The notes: generated by a model from the letters alone, not told the origin. A stretch of DNA of 42,667 nucleotides from Erysipelotrichales bacterium (GCA_022508525.1 JAFLVA010000011.1:1-42667); one strand, 5' to 3'; positions 30,793-39,627 are shown, counted from the stretch's first letter. Numbers and translations: made by a program.

Positions 30793-32055
30793 ATGGAATA
30801 TATGAGTAATTATGATTTTTATGAAGTCCGTTTTGGGAGTATTCTATCCGATTCCGACAGAAAAGTTTTGATAGATTTATATCAGCCGATTGTTGGCGCT
30901 GGAGCAATAGCCTTATTTTTCAAATTATGGTCAGATGCTGAAAATGATCGTGAAAAAGGTTTTTCTTCAATTGATAAATTATTGAATAGTATGCAAATGA
31001 CAACTGGGGATCTTTTATCACAAAGAAGACGTCTTGAGGCATTAGGACTAATTAAGACTTACCAAAAAGATATAGGTGAAGGAAAACGCTGTTTTATGCT
31101 TTGCCTTTATGCTCCAAAGCAACCAAGAGAATTTTTCGACGATCCTTTTTTCTCGGGAATTTTAACTAAATATATTGGCGAAAAAGATGTTCAAAAAATT
31201 GCTTCGATTTATAAGATTAGAATCGATACTAAGGACTATGTTGAAGTAACAGCTACCTTTGGTGAAGTGTTTTTAAATGATATAAATTCGTTAAATAGCT
31301 CTAGTTCAAAAAAACTTGGAGATTTAAAAGGAAGAACAACTGGAAATATTTATACGAAATTTGATGGAGATAAATTTGTTTCAATCTTAGTTAACCAATA
31401 TTTCTTATCTAAAGAATTTTTGACTAAAGAAGAGATAAATCACCTAGCAAAAATTGCTTCAATTTACGGAATTGATGAAGATACTGCAGCAAAATATATT
31501 GAATATTATTGCGATTATACATTGAAACATGGCGAAAGATTAGATGTTTATAAATTGACTGAAACATTTAAAAATCTCAATGAGTATAGCAAAATAATGC
31601 CAAGAAAAACTAAAAATGCATCAAAAAGTGCAAGTGATGGCAAATACGCAGAACTCATTAAATTAATGGAAGACACACCTGCAATTAAGTATTTAAGTTA
31701 TTTGCAAAATAATACAGCACCATCACAAGCAGATTTAGAATTAATTGAATATTTGGCGACAAATTTTAATTTATCTAATGGGGTTATTAATGCTTTAGTT
31801 AGTTATACATTAGAAGTCAAACAAAATACTTTACCAAGAAAATATGTGGAAAAAGTTGCTGCTTCATTAGTGCGTGAAGGTGTAACAAGTGTTATTGAGG
31901 CCTTGAATTATTTGAATAAAGTAAATAAAAATAATAAAAAGATAAAAGAGAAAAAAGAAATCCATGTTGAGAAGAATAAAGAAAGATTCTTTGATAACGA
32001 AAACGAAGTTGTAGAGTTCAATCCGGATTTAGAGGATGATGACAACGATGAATAA
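30793..32055 (+). CDS. dnaB: Replication initiation and membrane attachment protein DnaB
   Basis: A 420-residue DnaB (Bacilli type) with two DnaD/DnaB-like regions. The N-terminal winged-helix part (SDRKVLIDLYQPIVGAGAIALF) is followed by a C-terminal DDBH2-type segment (LISYTLEVKQ-like: ALVSYTLEVKQNTLPRKYVEK). It acts with DnaA, DnaD and DnaI to load the replicative helicase at the origin and on restarted forks. It is not the helicase called DnaB in E. coli. The C-terminus is charged and disordered. It overlaps dnaI by a few bases, indicating translational coupling. Confidence 0.9.
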   Translation: MEYMSNYDFYEVRFGSILSDSDRKVLIDLYQPIVGAGAIALFFKLWSDAENDREKGFSSIDKLLNSMQMTTGDLLSQRRRLEALGLIKTYQKDIGEGKRCFMLCLYAPKQPREFFDDPFFSGILTKYIGEKDVQKIASIYKIRIDTKDYVEVTATFGEVFLNDINSLNSSSSKKLGDLKGRTTGNIYTKFDGDKFVSILVNQYFLSKEFLTKEEINHLAKIASIYGIDEDTAAKYIEYYCDYTLKHGERLDVYKLTETFKNLNEYSKIMPRKTKNASKSASDGKYAELIKLMEDTPAIKYLSYLQNNTAPSQADLELIEYLATNFNLSNGVINALVSYTLEVKQNTLPRKYVEKVAASLVREGVTSVIEALNYLNKVNKNNKKIKEKKEIHVEKNKERFFDNENEVVEFNPDLEDDDNDE

Positions 32056-32956
32056 AAAATATTTTGAAAATGCAGCTAAAACTGCAGATGATTTAGAACT
32101 AGAAAACGAATTTATCGATCAAATTAAAAACGATAAAGATTATGTAGATGATATTTTGCGACCACTAAAGGTATCACATGATTTATTCATTGATTATCTT
32201 TATATTTTTGTCGATGCTCAAAAGGAATATAACAATTGCAAAAATTGTAAAGGATTAAAAAATTGTCCAAATAAAGTAAAAGGAATGAGAGTTTTTCCTG
32301 TTAAAAGCGCTAAGTATATAGATAAAAATTACGCAATGTGTAGTTTATATATCGAAAAACGGGCGATTTCTTCTCATTACATTTATTGCGATTTTTCTGA
32401 AAAATATAGTGATTTAAGTTTAAAAGACATGAAGCATTTTAAAAATGGAAATCGTCAACAGTTAAAAATTGCATTAAAAGAGAAAATAAAAGACAAAAAC
32501 AAGGATTGGCTGTTTGTCTATGGCTCACAAGATTCTTCTAAAACTGAGTTTTTAGTTAGTTATGCAAATGATTATGCTAAAAATAAACTTGGTGGAATTG
32601 CCTTTATTAATATCAAAGATACACTAGAATATGTGAAGGATCATTATTATAAAAGTAGCGAAGAAGTACACGACTACTTAGAATCATTATCAGACGTTGA
32701 TTTGTTGATTTTAGACGGATTTGATAAAGACATTATCATAAATAATATTTTGAGAGATCAATTTCTATTGCCATTAATAAAATACCGATTTGAGCAAAAT
32801 AAAGAAACCCTAATAGGTTCTAGAATTAATTTAGACGAATTAACAAAAGTACTAGCAATAAATAAATTTGGACTAGAAAATGCATTAGAAATAACTAAAA
32901 CAATTCACAAAAAGTTGTATAAAAAGGCCTATTATCTTGAACATTTAATACTTTAA
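32048..32956 (+). CDS. dnaI: Helicase loader DnaI, with degenerate Walker A
   Basis: A 302-residue AAA+ loader. The N-terminal helicase-interacting part has a metal-binding Cys cluster (CKNCKGLKNC), then the AAA+ domain. The P-loop reads G159-S-Q-D-S-S-K165-T166, so the lysine and threonine are kept but both inner glycines of GxxGxGKT are lost. Walker B is LLILDGFD (Asp223). The order dnaB-dnaI and the Cys cluster make the family call good; ATPase activity is uncertain. Of three closely spaced in-frame ATGs I take 32048, 12 nt after GAGG; 32036 and 32039 are possible. Confidence 0.87.
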   Translation: MNKKYFENAAKTADDLELENEFIDQIKNDKDYVDDILRPLKVSHDLFIDYLYIFVDAQKEYNNCKNCKGLKNCPNKVKGMRVFPVKSAKYIDKNYAMCSLYIEKRAISSHYIYCDFSEKYSDLSLKDMKHFKNGNRQQLKIALKEKIKDKNKDWLFVYGSQDSSKTEFLVSYANDYAKNKLGGIAFINIKDTLEYVKDHYYKSSEEVHDYLESLSDVDLLILDGFDKDIIINNILRDQFLLPLIKYRFEQNKETLIGSRINLDELTKVLAINKFGLENALEITKTIHKKLYKKAYYLEHLIL

Positions 32957-33850
32957 TTATTTAGCACTATATCTCTTTGAAATAGTGCTTTTATATTGCG
33001 CCAAGGCGATTTTTAATTCTTCAATGTTAGAAAACTTAAAATCATCACTTATACGATCTATAAGTTCGATTTTTACAGTTTCATCGTATAAATCTTTATC
33101 AAAGTCAAACACATTTAATTCTAGTATTGGTATTTCTAATGCGTCAATTGTACGATGAACGCCTATATACGCCATACCTAGATTTTTTTTATTGTTGTAA
33201 TTTAAATATGCACTATAAACACCATTTTTTGGTGTGATGTAATCGGCAAGTGATAAATTAATTGTCGGGAAATTAATTTTGTGTCCATTTTGCTTTCCTT
33301 TTTTTACAATACCTGTAATAGTGTAGTTAAAACCTAATAATCTATTTGCAGCATCCACATCGCCATTTTGAATTTTTTTAATGACGTCTTGTGTGGAAAT
33401 TTTTTCTCCGTTTATCTCTTTTAATTTAATTACATTGACATTAAAGTGTTTTTTCAAGTCTTCAATTGAACCAATGCGATTATAGCCAAAGCGAAAATCT
33501 TCTCCCACAACAACATTTGTGACTTTCAAAGTGTCTTTTAAGAAATATATAAAATCAAGATATGAAATTTTTTTAAATGCATCATCAAAATTGATATTAA
33601 TTAATTTTGCTATTCCTACATGCTTTAAAAAATCTTGTTTATCAGATAATGTCATGATATTTTTACTGAAATTTGCATCTGAAAGACACAAAACACTTGC
33701 GAGTGTATCAGTGGTTTCGGAGATTTTTATAACGGATTTAAGCAATTCATAATGTCCTAGATGAAAACAAGAAAAATTACCAAGAGCAATTGTTAAATGT
33801 TCTTTTGACTTACTGCTATTCAATTCAATGTCTTGATAATCTATATTCAT
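32957..33850 (-). CDS. ribF: Bifunctional riboflavin kinase / FAD synthetase
   Basis: Makes FMN and FAD from riboflavin. It has 297 residues. The N-terminal FAD synthetase domain has the nucleotidyltransferase motif GNFSCFHLGH (HxGH kept; the usual FDG before it is FSC) and VVGEDFRFGYNRIGS. The C-terminal riboflavin kinase domain has ITGIVKKGKQNGHKINFPT and PKNGVYSAYL. ATG 33850 lies 9 nt after AAAGGG; the ATG three codons upstream abuts that site. It ends on the base next to the dnaI stop codon, convergently. Confidence 0.95.
   Translation of the reverse strand: MNIDYQDIELNSSKSKEHLTIALGNFSCFHLGHYELLKSVIKISETTDTLASVLCLSDANFSKNIMTLSDKQDFLKHVGIAKLININFDDAFKKISYLDFIYFLKDTLKVTNVVVGEDFRFGYNRIGSIEDLKKHFNVNVIKLKEINGEKISTQDVIKKIQNGDVDAANRLLGFNYTITGIVKKGKQNGHKINFPTINLSLADYITPKNGVYSAYLNYNNKKNLGMAYIGVHRTIDALEIPILELNVFDFDKDLYDETVKIELIDRISDDFKFSNIEELKIALAQYKSTISKRYSAK
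32963..32994 (+). terminator. dnaB-dnaI terminator inside the ribF 3' end
   Basis: AGCACTAT (32963-32970) pairs with ATAGTGCT (32982-32989), followed by a T-rich tract. Since dnaI and ribF touch end to end, the terminator sits within the last codons of ribF. Confidence 0.75.
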
Positions 33851-33997
33851 TTTTTTCATCCCTTTAATATTATAACTAAACTTTTTGAAATATTAAAAAC
33901 AATATTTTAGTATGCAATAATAAACTCTATAAGTTTATTTGCTTGAAAATGGCAAAAATTACCTTATAATATAGTCAAATGAAAAGAGGTTGTTAAT

Positions 33998-35362
33998 ATG
34001 TATAGAAAAAATATATGGGAATCTGCCGATAGCAAAAAAGTAACAGCGATTATGGAATTTAACAAGCCTTATCTTGAATTCTTAAGCAATGGTAAGACTG
34101 AAAGAGAATGTGTTGCACAAAGTATTGAACTTGCTGAAAAAGCAGGATTCAAACCATTAGATAGATTTAAATCATTAAAGGCTGGAGATCGTGTCTACGT
34201 TCTTAATAAAAATAAAAACATTGCTTTATTTATTATTGGTAAGAAACCTTTAAAAGAAGGAATGAGAATATTAGGTGCTCATATTGACTCACCACGTTTA
34301 GATTTAAAACAAAATCCTTTGTATGAAAAAGATGGTTTTGCTCTACTAGATACTCACTACTATGGTGGAATAAAAAAATATCAATGGGTTACAATTCCTC
34401 TTGCCTTACATGGTGTTGTTTGTAAAAAAGATGGAACAACAGTTAATGTTAACATTGGTGAAAGTGAAGATGATCCAGTATTGGGTATTGGAGACTTATT
34501 AATCCATTTATCACAAGATCAATTGACTAAAACTGCTGCTAAAGTTATTGAAGGTGAAAACTTGGATGTTACAATCGGAAGTATCCCTCTAAAAGAAGAT
34601 GAAAAATTTAGTGTAAAAGCTAATGTATTAAAATTGCTAAAAGAAAAATATGGTATTGAAGAAGACGATTTTGTTTCTAGTGAAATTGAAGTCGTGCCTG
34701 CCGGTAAAGCGCGTGATTATGGCCTAGATCGTGGTATGGTCGCAAGCTATGGTCAAGATGATCGCGTATGTGCTTATACGTCTTTAAGAGCTATTTTAGA
34801 TGTTAAAGATCCTGAGTATACTTCATGTTGCATTTTGGTCGATAAAGAAGAAATTGGTTCTGTTGGTGCAACTGGCGCTCATTCATTATTCTTTGAAAAC
34901 ACAGTAGCAAGATTACTTGCTAAAGTTGGTGATACAGATTTCTTATCTGTACGTGAAACAATGGAAAATTCTTATATGTTATCAAGTGATGTATCTGCTG
35001 GCGTTGATCCATTATTTGAAAGTGTAAATGAAATGAAAAATGCTGCTTTCATGGGTGAAGGTATTGTATTTAATAAATACACTGGATCTAGAGGTAAAAG
35101 TGGATGTAATGATACAAATCCAGAATTTATTGCTTGGTTAAGAAAAATTCTTGATGATGAAAATATTCACTATCAAACAGCAGAATTAGGTAGAGTTGAT
35201 GCTGGTGGTGGCGGAACTATCGCATACATTCTAGGAAATTACAATATGAACGTTATTGATGCAGGTGTAGGAATTTTAAATATGCATGCACCTATGGAAA
35301 TATCTTCTAAAGCTGACGTTTATGAAGCATATTTAAGTTACGTAGCATTCTTAACAAAATAA
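33998..35362 (+). CDS. M18 family aminopeptidase
   Basis: A 454-residue di-zinc aminopeptidase of family M18 that removes N-terminal residues, often acidic ones, in the cytoplasm. The metal and catalytic sites can be read in order: GAHIDSPRLD (first His and catalytic Asp), YGQDDR (bridging Asp), VDKEEIGSVGA (catalytic Glu and metal Glu), MLSSDVSAG (Asp) and NMHAPMEIS (last His). GAGG lies about 9 nt before ATG 33998. It is monocistronic, with a terminator at 35376-35402. Confidence 0.96.
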   Translation: MYRKNIWESADSKKVTAIMEFNKPYLEFLSNGKTERECVAQSIELAEKAGFKPLDRFKSLKAGDRVYVLNKNKNIALFIIGKKPLKEGMRILGAHIDSPRLDLKQNPLYEKDGFALLDTHYYGGIKKYQWVTIPLALHGVVCKKDGTTVNVNIGESEDDPVLGIGDLLIHLSQDQLTKTAAKVIEGENLDVTIGSIPLKEDEKFSVKANVLKLLKEKYGIEEDDFVSSEIEVVPAGKARDYGLDRGMVASYGQDDRVCAYTSLRAILDVKDPEYTSCCILVDKEEIGSVGATGAHSLFFENTVARLLAKVGDTDFLSVRETMENSYMLSSDVSAGVDPLFESVNEMKNAAFMGEGIVFNKYTGSRGKSGCNDTNPEFIAWLRKILDDENIHYQTAELGRVDAGGGGTIAYILGNYNMNVIDAGVGILNMHAPMEISSKADVYEAYLSYVAFLTK

Positions 35363-35375
35363 AATTGCTAAATAA

Positions 35376-35402
35376 AAGATGAGTGTCGACTCATCTTTTT
35401 TG
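35376..35402 (+). terminator. Terminator of the M18 aminopeptidase gene
   Basis: AAGATGAGT-GTCG-ACTCATCTT (35376-35397) followed by T residues. Confidence 0.92.
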
Positions 35403-35443
35403 CTGGGTTTTTATGTTGCATTGTATTAATTAGAAAAATTAAT

Positions 35444-36211
35444 TTAAACTAGTTCTTTTTCTTTTTCTTCTAAATTCAATTTTTCTACTAATTCTAATAA
35501 TTCAAGTTCATCATTTGCTTCAGTGAAAATTTTTTTGGAATATATATGATATGTTTCTTGGCCAACTATAGATATAACTACAATGCAAATCTTATTGAAA
35601 AGCATTTTAATGGTAGGGTTAATAATTAATTTGTTAATCCAGGTGACTGGATTTAAGATATGACCGATAGTCCAAATAGTAGTTGCAACTTTGTCTAGCT
35701 TTCCCTTTTTGATTGTTTTAAATGTTTTTGTGTTTTCAACACTATTCTTCGTGTTAATTATTTCAATAATAGTGGATATTTTTACTTTTTTAATTAATCT
35801 AAGACCTTTTTTTGAAGTAAACGAATCAATGCGGTTAATGAGATAACGATCTAACAAAATAAGTTCATCGATTGTAAGTTCTGCAATTGGATGCTTACTT
35901 TTTGGATAAAAACGATAGGCGATTTGATTGATAAGATTAACAACTATCACGCGAAAATCATCAAACGTTACTCCTTTATTTTGTTTTCGTTTTATATTGA
36001 ATTGTTCTTTAGATATGTTAATTAGATTTTTAATATCTTCATCAGTAATATTTTCTAATTCTTTTGAGACAATTATTCTTCTTTTTTTAATGGAATTAAG
36101 CGATGTTAAAGTATAGATTAAAAACAATATAATCATACCTAAAATAATGCCTAAAAATAAGGCGATAACTGTTGAAAAATTTATTTTTAAATCAAAATCA
36201 ATTAACATCAT
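35444..36211 (-). CDS. Hypothetical membrane-anchored protein
   Basis: A 255-residue protein I do not recognise. It has an N-terminal membrane helix (about residues 13-36, STVIALFLGIILGMIILFLI), a basic linker, and a soluble part with a helix resembling a positioning domain (IAYRFYPKSKHPIAELTIDELILLDRYL). A possible second hydrophobic segment lies near residues 200-218 (FNKICIVVISIVG), and the tail is Glu-rich (LEEKEKELV). The PIAELTIDELILLDRYLI stretch recalls DUF697/GTPase-associated membrane proteins, but not firmly. ATG 36211 follows GGAG by 6 nt, so the upstream in-frame ATG at 36223 is not the start. It is divergent from rubrerythrin. Confidence 0.75.
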   Translation of the reverse strand: MMLIDFDLKINFSTVIALFLGIILGMIILFLIYTLTSLNSIKKRRIIVSKELENITDEDIKNLINISKEQFNIKRKQNKGVTFDDFRVIVVNLINQIAYRFYPKSKHPIAELTIDELILLDRYLINRIDSFTSKKGLRLIKKVKISTIIEIINTKNSVENTKTFKTIKKGKLDKVATTIWTIGHILNPVTWINKLIINPTIKMLFNKICIVVISIVGQETYHIYSKKIFTEANDELELLELVEKLNLEEKEKELV

Positions 36212-36309
36212 ATTGTGCTCCATAAAATCATTATATTTCTATTTTAAATTTTGTCAAAATATTATATAATACATTTAGACTTTAAATAGTTAAAAAGGAG
36301 ATAAAAAAT

Positions 36310-36843
36310 ATGGAATTAAAAGGATCTAAGACTGAAAAGAACTTGATGGCTGCTTTTGCTGGCGAATCACAAGCAAGAAATAAATATACCTATTTTGCAA
36401 GTGTAGCTAAGAAAGAAGGATATGAACAAATAGCAGCAATCTTTGAAGAAACTGCAAATAATGAAAAAGAACACGCTAAAATGTGGTTTAAAGAATTAGG
36501 TGGCATTGGTGATACAATGACTAACTTAAAAGAAGCTGCAAGTGGTGAAAACTATGAATGGACAGATATGTATGAAACTTTTGCTAAAGAAGCAGAAGAA
36601 GAAGGATTTGTCGCTCTTGCATTTAAATTTAGAGCAGTAGCTAAAATCGAAAAAGCTCACGAAGAAAGATATTTAAAATTATTAAAGAATGTCGAAATGC
36701 AAGCAGTATTTGAAAAGAGTGAAGAAACAATGTGGGAATGCCGCAACTGTGGTCACTTAGTAATTGGTAAGAAAGCACCTCAAGTTTGCCCAGTATGTGC
36801 ACATCCTCAATCATATTTCGAAGTTAGAAAGAACAATTATTAA
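36310..36843 (+). CDS. rbr: Rubrerythrin
   Basis: A 177-residue peroxide-scavenging non-haem iron protein. The four-helix diiron domain has Glu ligands in [25 protein letters not shown], and [13 protein letters not shown]. The C-terminal rubredoxin-like domain carries WECRNCGH and VCPVCAHP, the Cys4 iron site. It reduces H2O2 to water with electrons from reduced rubredoxin-type partners and marks an anaerobe. AAGGAG precedes ATG 36310. It is followed one base later by a superoxide reductase gene, so the pair detoxifies superoxide and then peroxide. Confidence 0.97.
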   Translation: MELKGSKTEKNLMAAFAGESQARNKYTYFASVAKKEGYEQIAAIFEETANNEKEHAKMWFKELGGIGDTMTNLKEAASGENYEWTDMYETFAKEAEEEGFVALAFKFRAVAKIEKAHEERYLKLLKNVEMQAVFEKSEETMWECRNCGHLVIGKKAPQVCPVCAHPQSYFEVRKNNY

Positions 36844-36844
36844 T

Positions 36845-37210
36845 ATGAGATTTTTTAAATGTGCTAAATGCGGCACTATTTTGCCAATAGCAGAAGATGT
36901 TGATTTAAGTGCTAAGTGTGGCGATTTTGTTGAAGTCAGCCCAAATACAACTGAAGCAGCAGTAGAAAAACACGTACCTGTTGTTAAAGTTGAGGGAAAT
37001 ATTGTTAAAGTTACAGTTGGAGAAGTATTGCATCCAATGCAAGATGCTCATTATATCGGATGGATTATGCTTCAAACTAAATTTGGAAATCAAAGAAGAG
37101 TATTAAAACCTGGTGATGAACCAGTAGTAGAGTTTGCTATTCTTCCAGAAGATGAAGTTATCCGTGTAATTAGTTACTGTAATTTACATGGCCTTTGGTC
37201 AACAAAATAA
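36845..37210 (+). CDS. Superoxide reductase (desulfoferrodoxin), centre I degenerate
   Basis: A 121-residue desulfoferrodoxin-like protein that reduces superoxide to peroxide. The catalytic Fe(His4Cys) site is intact: Glu41-Lys42-His43, His63, His69, Cys112 and His115. The N-terminal desulforedoxin-like part has Cys6, Cys9 and Cys25, spaced as in the C-x2-C-x15-CC site, but the fourth position is Gly26, so centre I probably does not bind iron as FeS4. ATG 36845 starts one base after the rubrerythrin stop without a clear ribosome site, which implies translational coupling. The longer in-frame extension upstream lies inside rubrerythrin. Confidence 0.95.
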   Translation: MRFFKCAKCGTILPIAEDVDLSAKCGDFVEVSPNTTEAAVEKHVPVVKVEGNIVKVTVGEVLHPMQDAHYIGWIMLQTKFGNQRRVLKPGDEPVVEFAILPEDEVIRVISYCNLHGLWSTK

Positions 37211-37224
37211 TTGGTTGAAGTTTT

Positions 37225-37253
37225 AATGGCGAGTTAATTCTCGCCATTTTTTA
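37225..37253 (+). terminator. Terminator of the rubrerythrin operon
   Basis: AATGGCGAG (37225-37233) pairs with CTCGCCATT (37240-37248), followed by a T-run. Confidence 0.93.
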
Positions 37254-37273
37254 TTAATCGTGTTAAATATATG

Positions 37274-37322
37274 GAAATCGGTTTCAAAAGCCCTTTGAAA
37301 ACGCTTACTTTAGTGTTATACT
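37274..37322 (+). promoter_or_regulatory. Promoter and LacI-type operators upstream of the GH30 gene
   Basis: The -10 is TATACT (37317-37322) and a -35 TTGAAA lies at 37295-37300, 16 bp upstream. TGAAAACGCTTACT (37296-37309) fits the catabolite-response (cre) consensus except at the last base and overlaps the -35. A second CG-centred dyad, GAAATCGGTTTC, lies about 20 bp upstream near 37274-37285. Together they suggest repression by the CcpA-like protein and/or the LacI protein encoded at 38482. Confidence 0.65.
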
Positions 37323-37397
37323 TAATTTAATTAAAAATTTAGGAGATTTTATTTAGTAATTAAATTACTTTTTAAAGAAGAAGGACTAAATTATAAT

Positions 37398-38477
37398 TTG
37401 GGACGATTAACAATTGGATCTTGTGATTTTTCCACTTGTTCATATGATTACGCTCATTCGCTTGATTGTCATGATTTTAATATTGATTACGAAAAAGAAA
37501 ATATAGACATCTTATTACAAAGAGCATTGGACATCAAAGAAATGACATTATTTGCAGCGCCATGGTCACCACCAGTGCAATTCAAAACTACTGATGATAA
37601 AAATCATGGTGGAAAGTTAGATAAAACATATTATCGTAATTATGCCAAATATCTATGTAAATATGTTGAAGCCCAACAAACTCGTGGAATACCTTTAAAG
37701 TATATTACGATACAAAACGAGCCTGAAACAACGCAAACTTGGGAATCTTGTATATACAATGAAGAAGAGGAATTGAATCTTGTAAAAACTTTCCATGATG
37801 AAAGTAAAAATTATAATTTCAATGTTGATATTCTACTTTGGGATCATAATCGAGATGTGTTGCCTCGAAGAGCAGAAAACTATAAAGCTGCTGATTCAGA
37901 GTTCATGAAATACACTAAGGGATTTGCCTACCATTGGTATGATGGAGACAAATGGGATAATCTAAGCAAAATCCATGAACTATATCCAGATTGTCTATTA
38001 GTATTTACTGAAGGTTGTATTGAACTATTGAGTTTAAACGCAGATGATCCTTCAAGCGCAATTGGTACAATGAACAATGCATTTAGATATGCTCGCAATT
38101 ATATATGTGATAGTTTAAATTATTCAAATGGTTTTATTGATTGGAATTTATTACTAGATGAAAAGGGTGGACCAAATCATGTTGGTAATTTCTGTGAAGC
38201 TTTAATTCAATTTGATACAAATAAAAAAGAATTAATCATTAATCCAAGCTTCCATGTTGTAAAACATTTTGCGCATTTTATCAAACCAAATGCTTATCGT
38301 ATTGACATTCAAAATAAAACTGATATGTTAATAACGAGCTATTTAAATCCCGACAAGGAAATTGTTGTTGTATTTTTAAACGAAGGAGAAGAAAAACAAG
38401 AAGTAATAGAAGTTAGAGGTAAGAAATATTGTATGAAATTACCATCTTTATCTATTTCAACATGTGTTTTCAAATAA
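37398..38477 (+). CDS. GH30 glycosidase (glucosylceramidase-like), N-terminally truncated
   Basis: Retaining GH30 enzymes cleave β-glucosides or β-xylosides. Both catalytic residues are present: acid/base Glu108 in IQNEPETTQTWESC and nucleophile Glu205 in VFTEGCIE. Also seen are the family segments GRLTIGSCDFS, FAAPWSPP, and the C-terminal β-strands (KEIVVVFLNEGEE). Relatives are about 440-490 residues; this starts at a TTG (359 residues) in the middle of the conserved EEGLNYNLGRLTI region. Homology continues upstream (KLLFKEEGLNYN) to about 37360, but no start codon exists there and a stop lies at 37332. AGGAG at 37341-37345 has no start codon behind it (ATT, then TAG). About 80-100 codons look deleted. 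Confidence 0.8.
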   Translation: MGRLTIGSCDFSTCSYDYAHSLDCHDFNIDYEKENIDILLQRALDIKEMTLFAAPWSPPVQFKTTDDKNHGGKLDKTYYRNYAKYLCKYVEAQQTRGIPLKYITIQNEPETTQTWESCIYNEEEELNLVKTFHDESKNYNFNVDILLWDHNRDVLPRRAENYKAADSEFMKYTKGFAYHWYDGDKWDNLSKIHELYPDCLLVFTEGCIELLSLNADDPSSAIGTMNNAFRYARNYICDSLNYSNGFIDWNLLLDEKGGPNHVGNFCEALIQFDTNKKELIINPSFHVVKHFAHFIKPNAYRIDIQNKTDMLITSYLNPDKEIVVVFLNEGEEKQEVIEVRGKKYCMKLPSLSISTCVFK

Positions 38478-38481
38478 AATT

Positions 38482-39504
38482 ATGGTTACAATTTATGATA
38501 TTGCTAAGCACTGTAAATGCGCACCATCGACAGTGTCTAAAGTTCTTAATGGTTATGAAGGAATAACACCAGAAACAAAAGAAAAAGTGAAAATGGCTAT
38601 TAAAGAGTTAAATTATATTCCAAACATTGGTGCAATTTCACTTTCTAAAGCCAAATCACATAATATTGGTATATTATCTTATTACGATAGTAATATTTCT
38701 ACTTTGAATCATGCATTCTTTGTTGATATTTCTCATCATTTCCAAGATGCATTAAATGCAAAAAAATATGATATTTTATTCGTATCACGTAATGTTTTAG
38801 GTAAAGAAGAAACATTTTATCGCAATGCAAAAAGTAGAAACATCTCTGGAGTATTGCTATATGGTGATATGAATCAAAAAGAAATGATTGAAATGATGGA
38901 GGGAGACATTCCATGTGTTTCCTTTGATTATTTAGGTGACTTACCTGTAAGCAGTGTCTCTTCAGATAACGCTAAATTAATGAGTGACTTAACGGAATTC
39001 GTTCTTGAGAATGGTCATAGAAATATAGCCTATATTTCTGGTGGTAAGACAAGCGCAGTTAGTGATGTTCGATATATGGCATTTTATAATACACTGAAGA
39101 AATATAATATTTCTTGGGACGAAAGTAGATATTACGAAGCAAAGTTTAAAAATGCTGAAAGCATGCGTGAACTTGTTAAGAAGATCTTGACTGAAGAAAA
39201 TCGTCCAACAGTTTTGATGTGTCCAGATGATTATAATGCTGCAACTGCAATTCAAGTAATAAAAGAATTGGGCCTGCGTTGTCCTGAAGATGTATCTGTC
39301 ACAGGATTTGATGGTGTGGAGATATCAAAATACACAACACCAGTTTTAACAACTGCTAAACAAGATAGTGAAAAAATTGGACAAGCATTATCAGATTTAT
39401 TACTAGAAAAATTAAATAATTCATCAATAAGTATCAAAAGGGTATTGATTCCTGGTACAATTGTAATAGGTGAATCAGTTTATAATTTAAATAAAAATAG
39501 CTAA
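38482..39504 (+). CDS. LacI-family transcriptional regulator
   Basis: A 340-residue regulator: HTH (TIYDIAKHCKCAPSTVSKVLNG), hinge (NIGAISLSKAKSHNIGI), and a ligand-binding core with the typical segments FVLENGHRNIAYISGG, VLMCPDDYNAATAI, and VSVTGFDGVEISKYTTPVLTT. It probably binds a sugar and controls the adjacent GH30 and MFS genes. ATG 38482 lies 4 bp after the GH30 stop with no Shine-Dalgarno site, so translation is probably coupled. The terminator is at 39503-39535. Confidence 0.94.
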   Translation: MVTIYDIAKHCKCAPSTVSKVLNGYEGITPETKEKVKMAIKELNYIPNIGAISLSKAKSHNIGILSYYDSNISTLNHAFFVDISHHFQDALNAKKYDILFVSRNVLGKEETFYRNAKSRNISGVLLYGDMNQKEMIEMMEGDIPCVSFDYLGDLPVSSVSSDNAKLMSDLTEFVLENGHRNIAYISGGKTSAVSDVRYMAFYNTLKKYNISWDESRYYEAKFKNAESMRELVKKILTEENRPTVLMCPDDYNAATAIQVIKELGLRCPEDVSVTGFDGVEISKYTTPVLTTAKQDSEKIGQALSDLLLEKLNNSSISIKRVLIPGTIVIGESVYNLNKNS

Positions 39505-39535
39505 GCGGATGCCAATATGCATTCGCTTTTTTAAT
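39503..39535 (+). terminator. Terminator of the GH30-lacI operon
   Basis: AAGCGGATGC (39503-39512) pairs with GCATTCGCTT (39519-39528), with one G-U pair, followed by a T-run. The 5' arm abuts the lacI stop codon. Confidence 0.9.
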
Positions 39536-39627
39536 TGTTTCAAATAACAAAAAATTGATTTTATAAAATTTAGAATATGTATAATTACGCGAAGAATAAA
39601 AAAACAATTTTAATTAATTTGAGTCCT

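Noticed and set aside
36764-36844. Longer start of the superoxide reductase inside rubrerythrin
   Set aside because: The extra residues read through the rubredoxin codons in another frame; the family start is MRFFKC at 36845.
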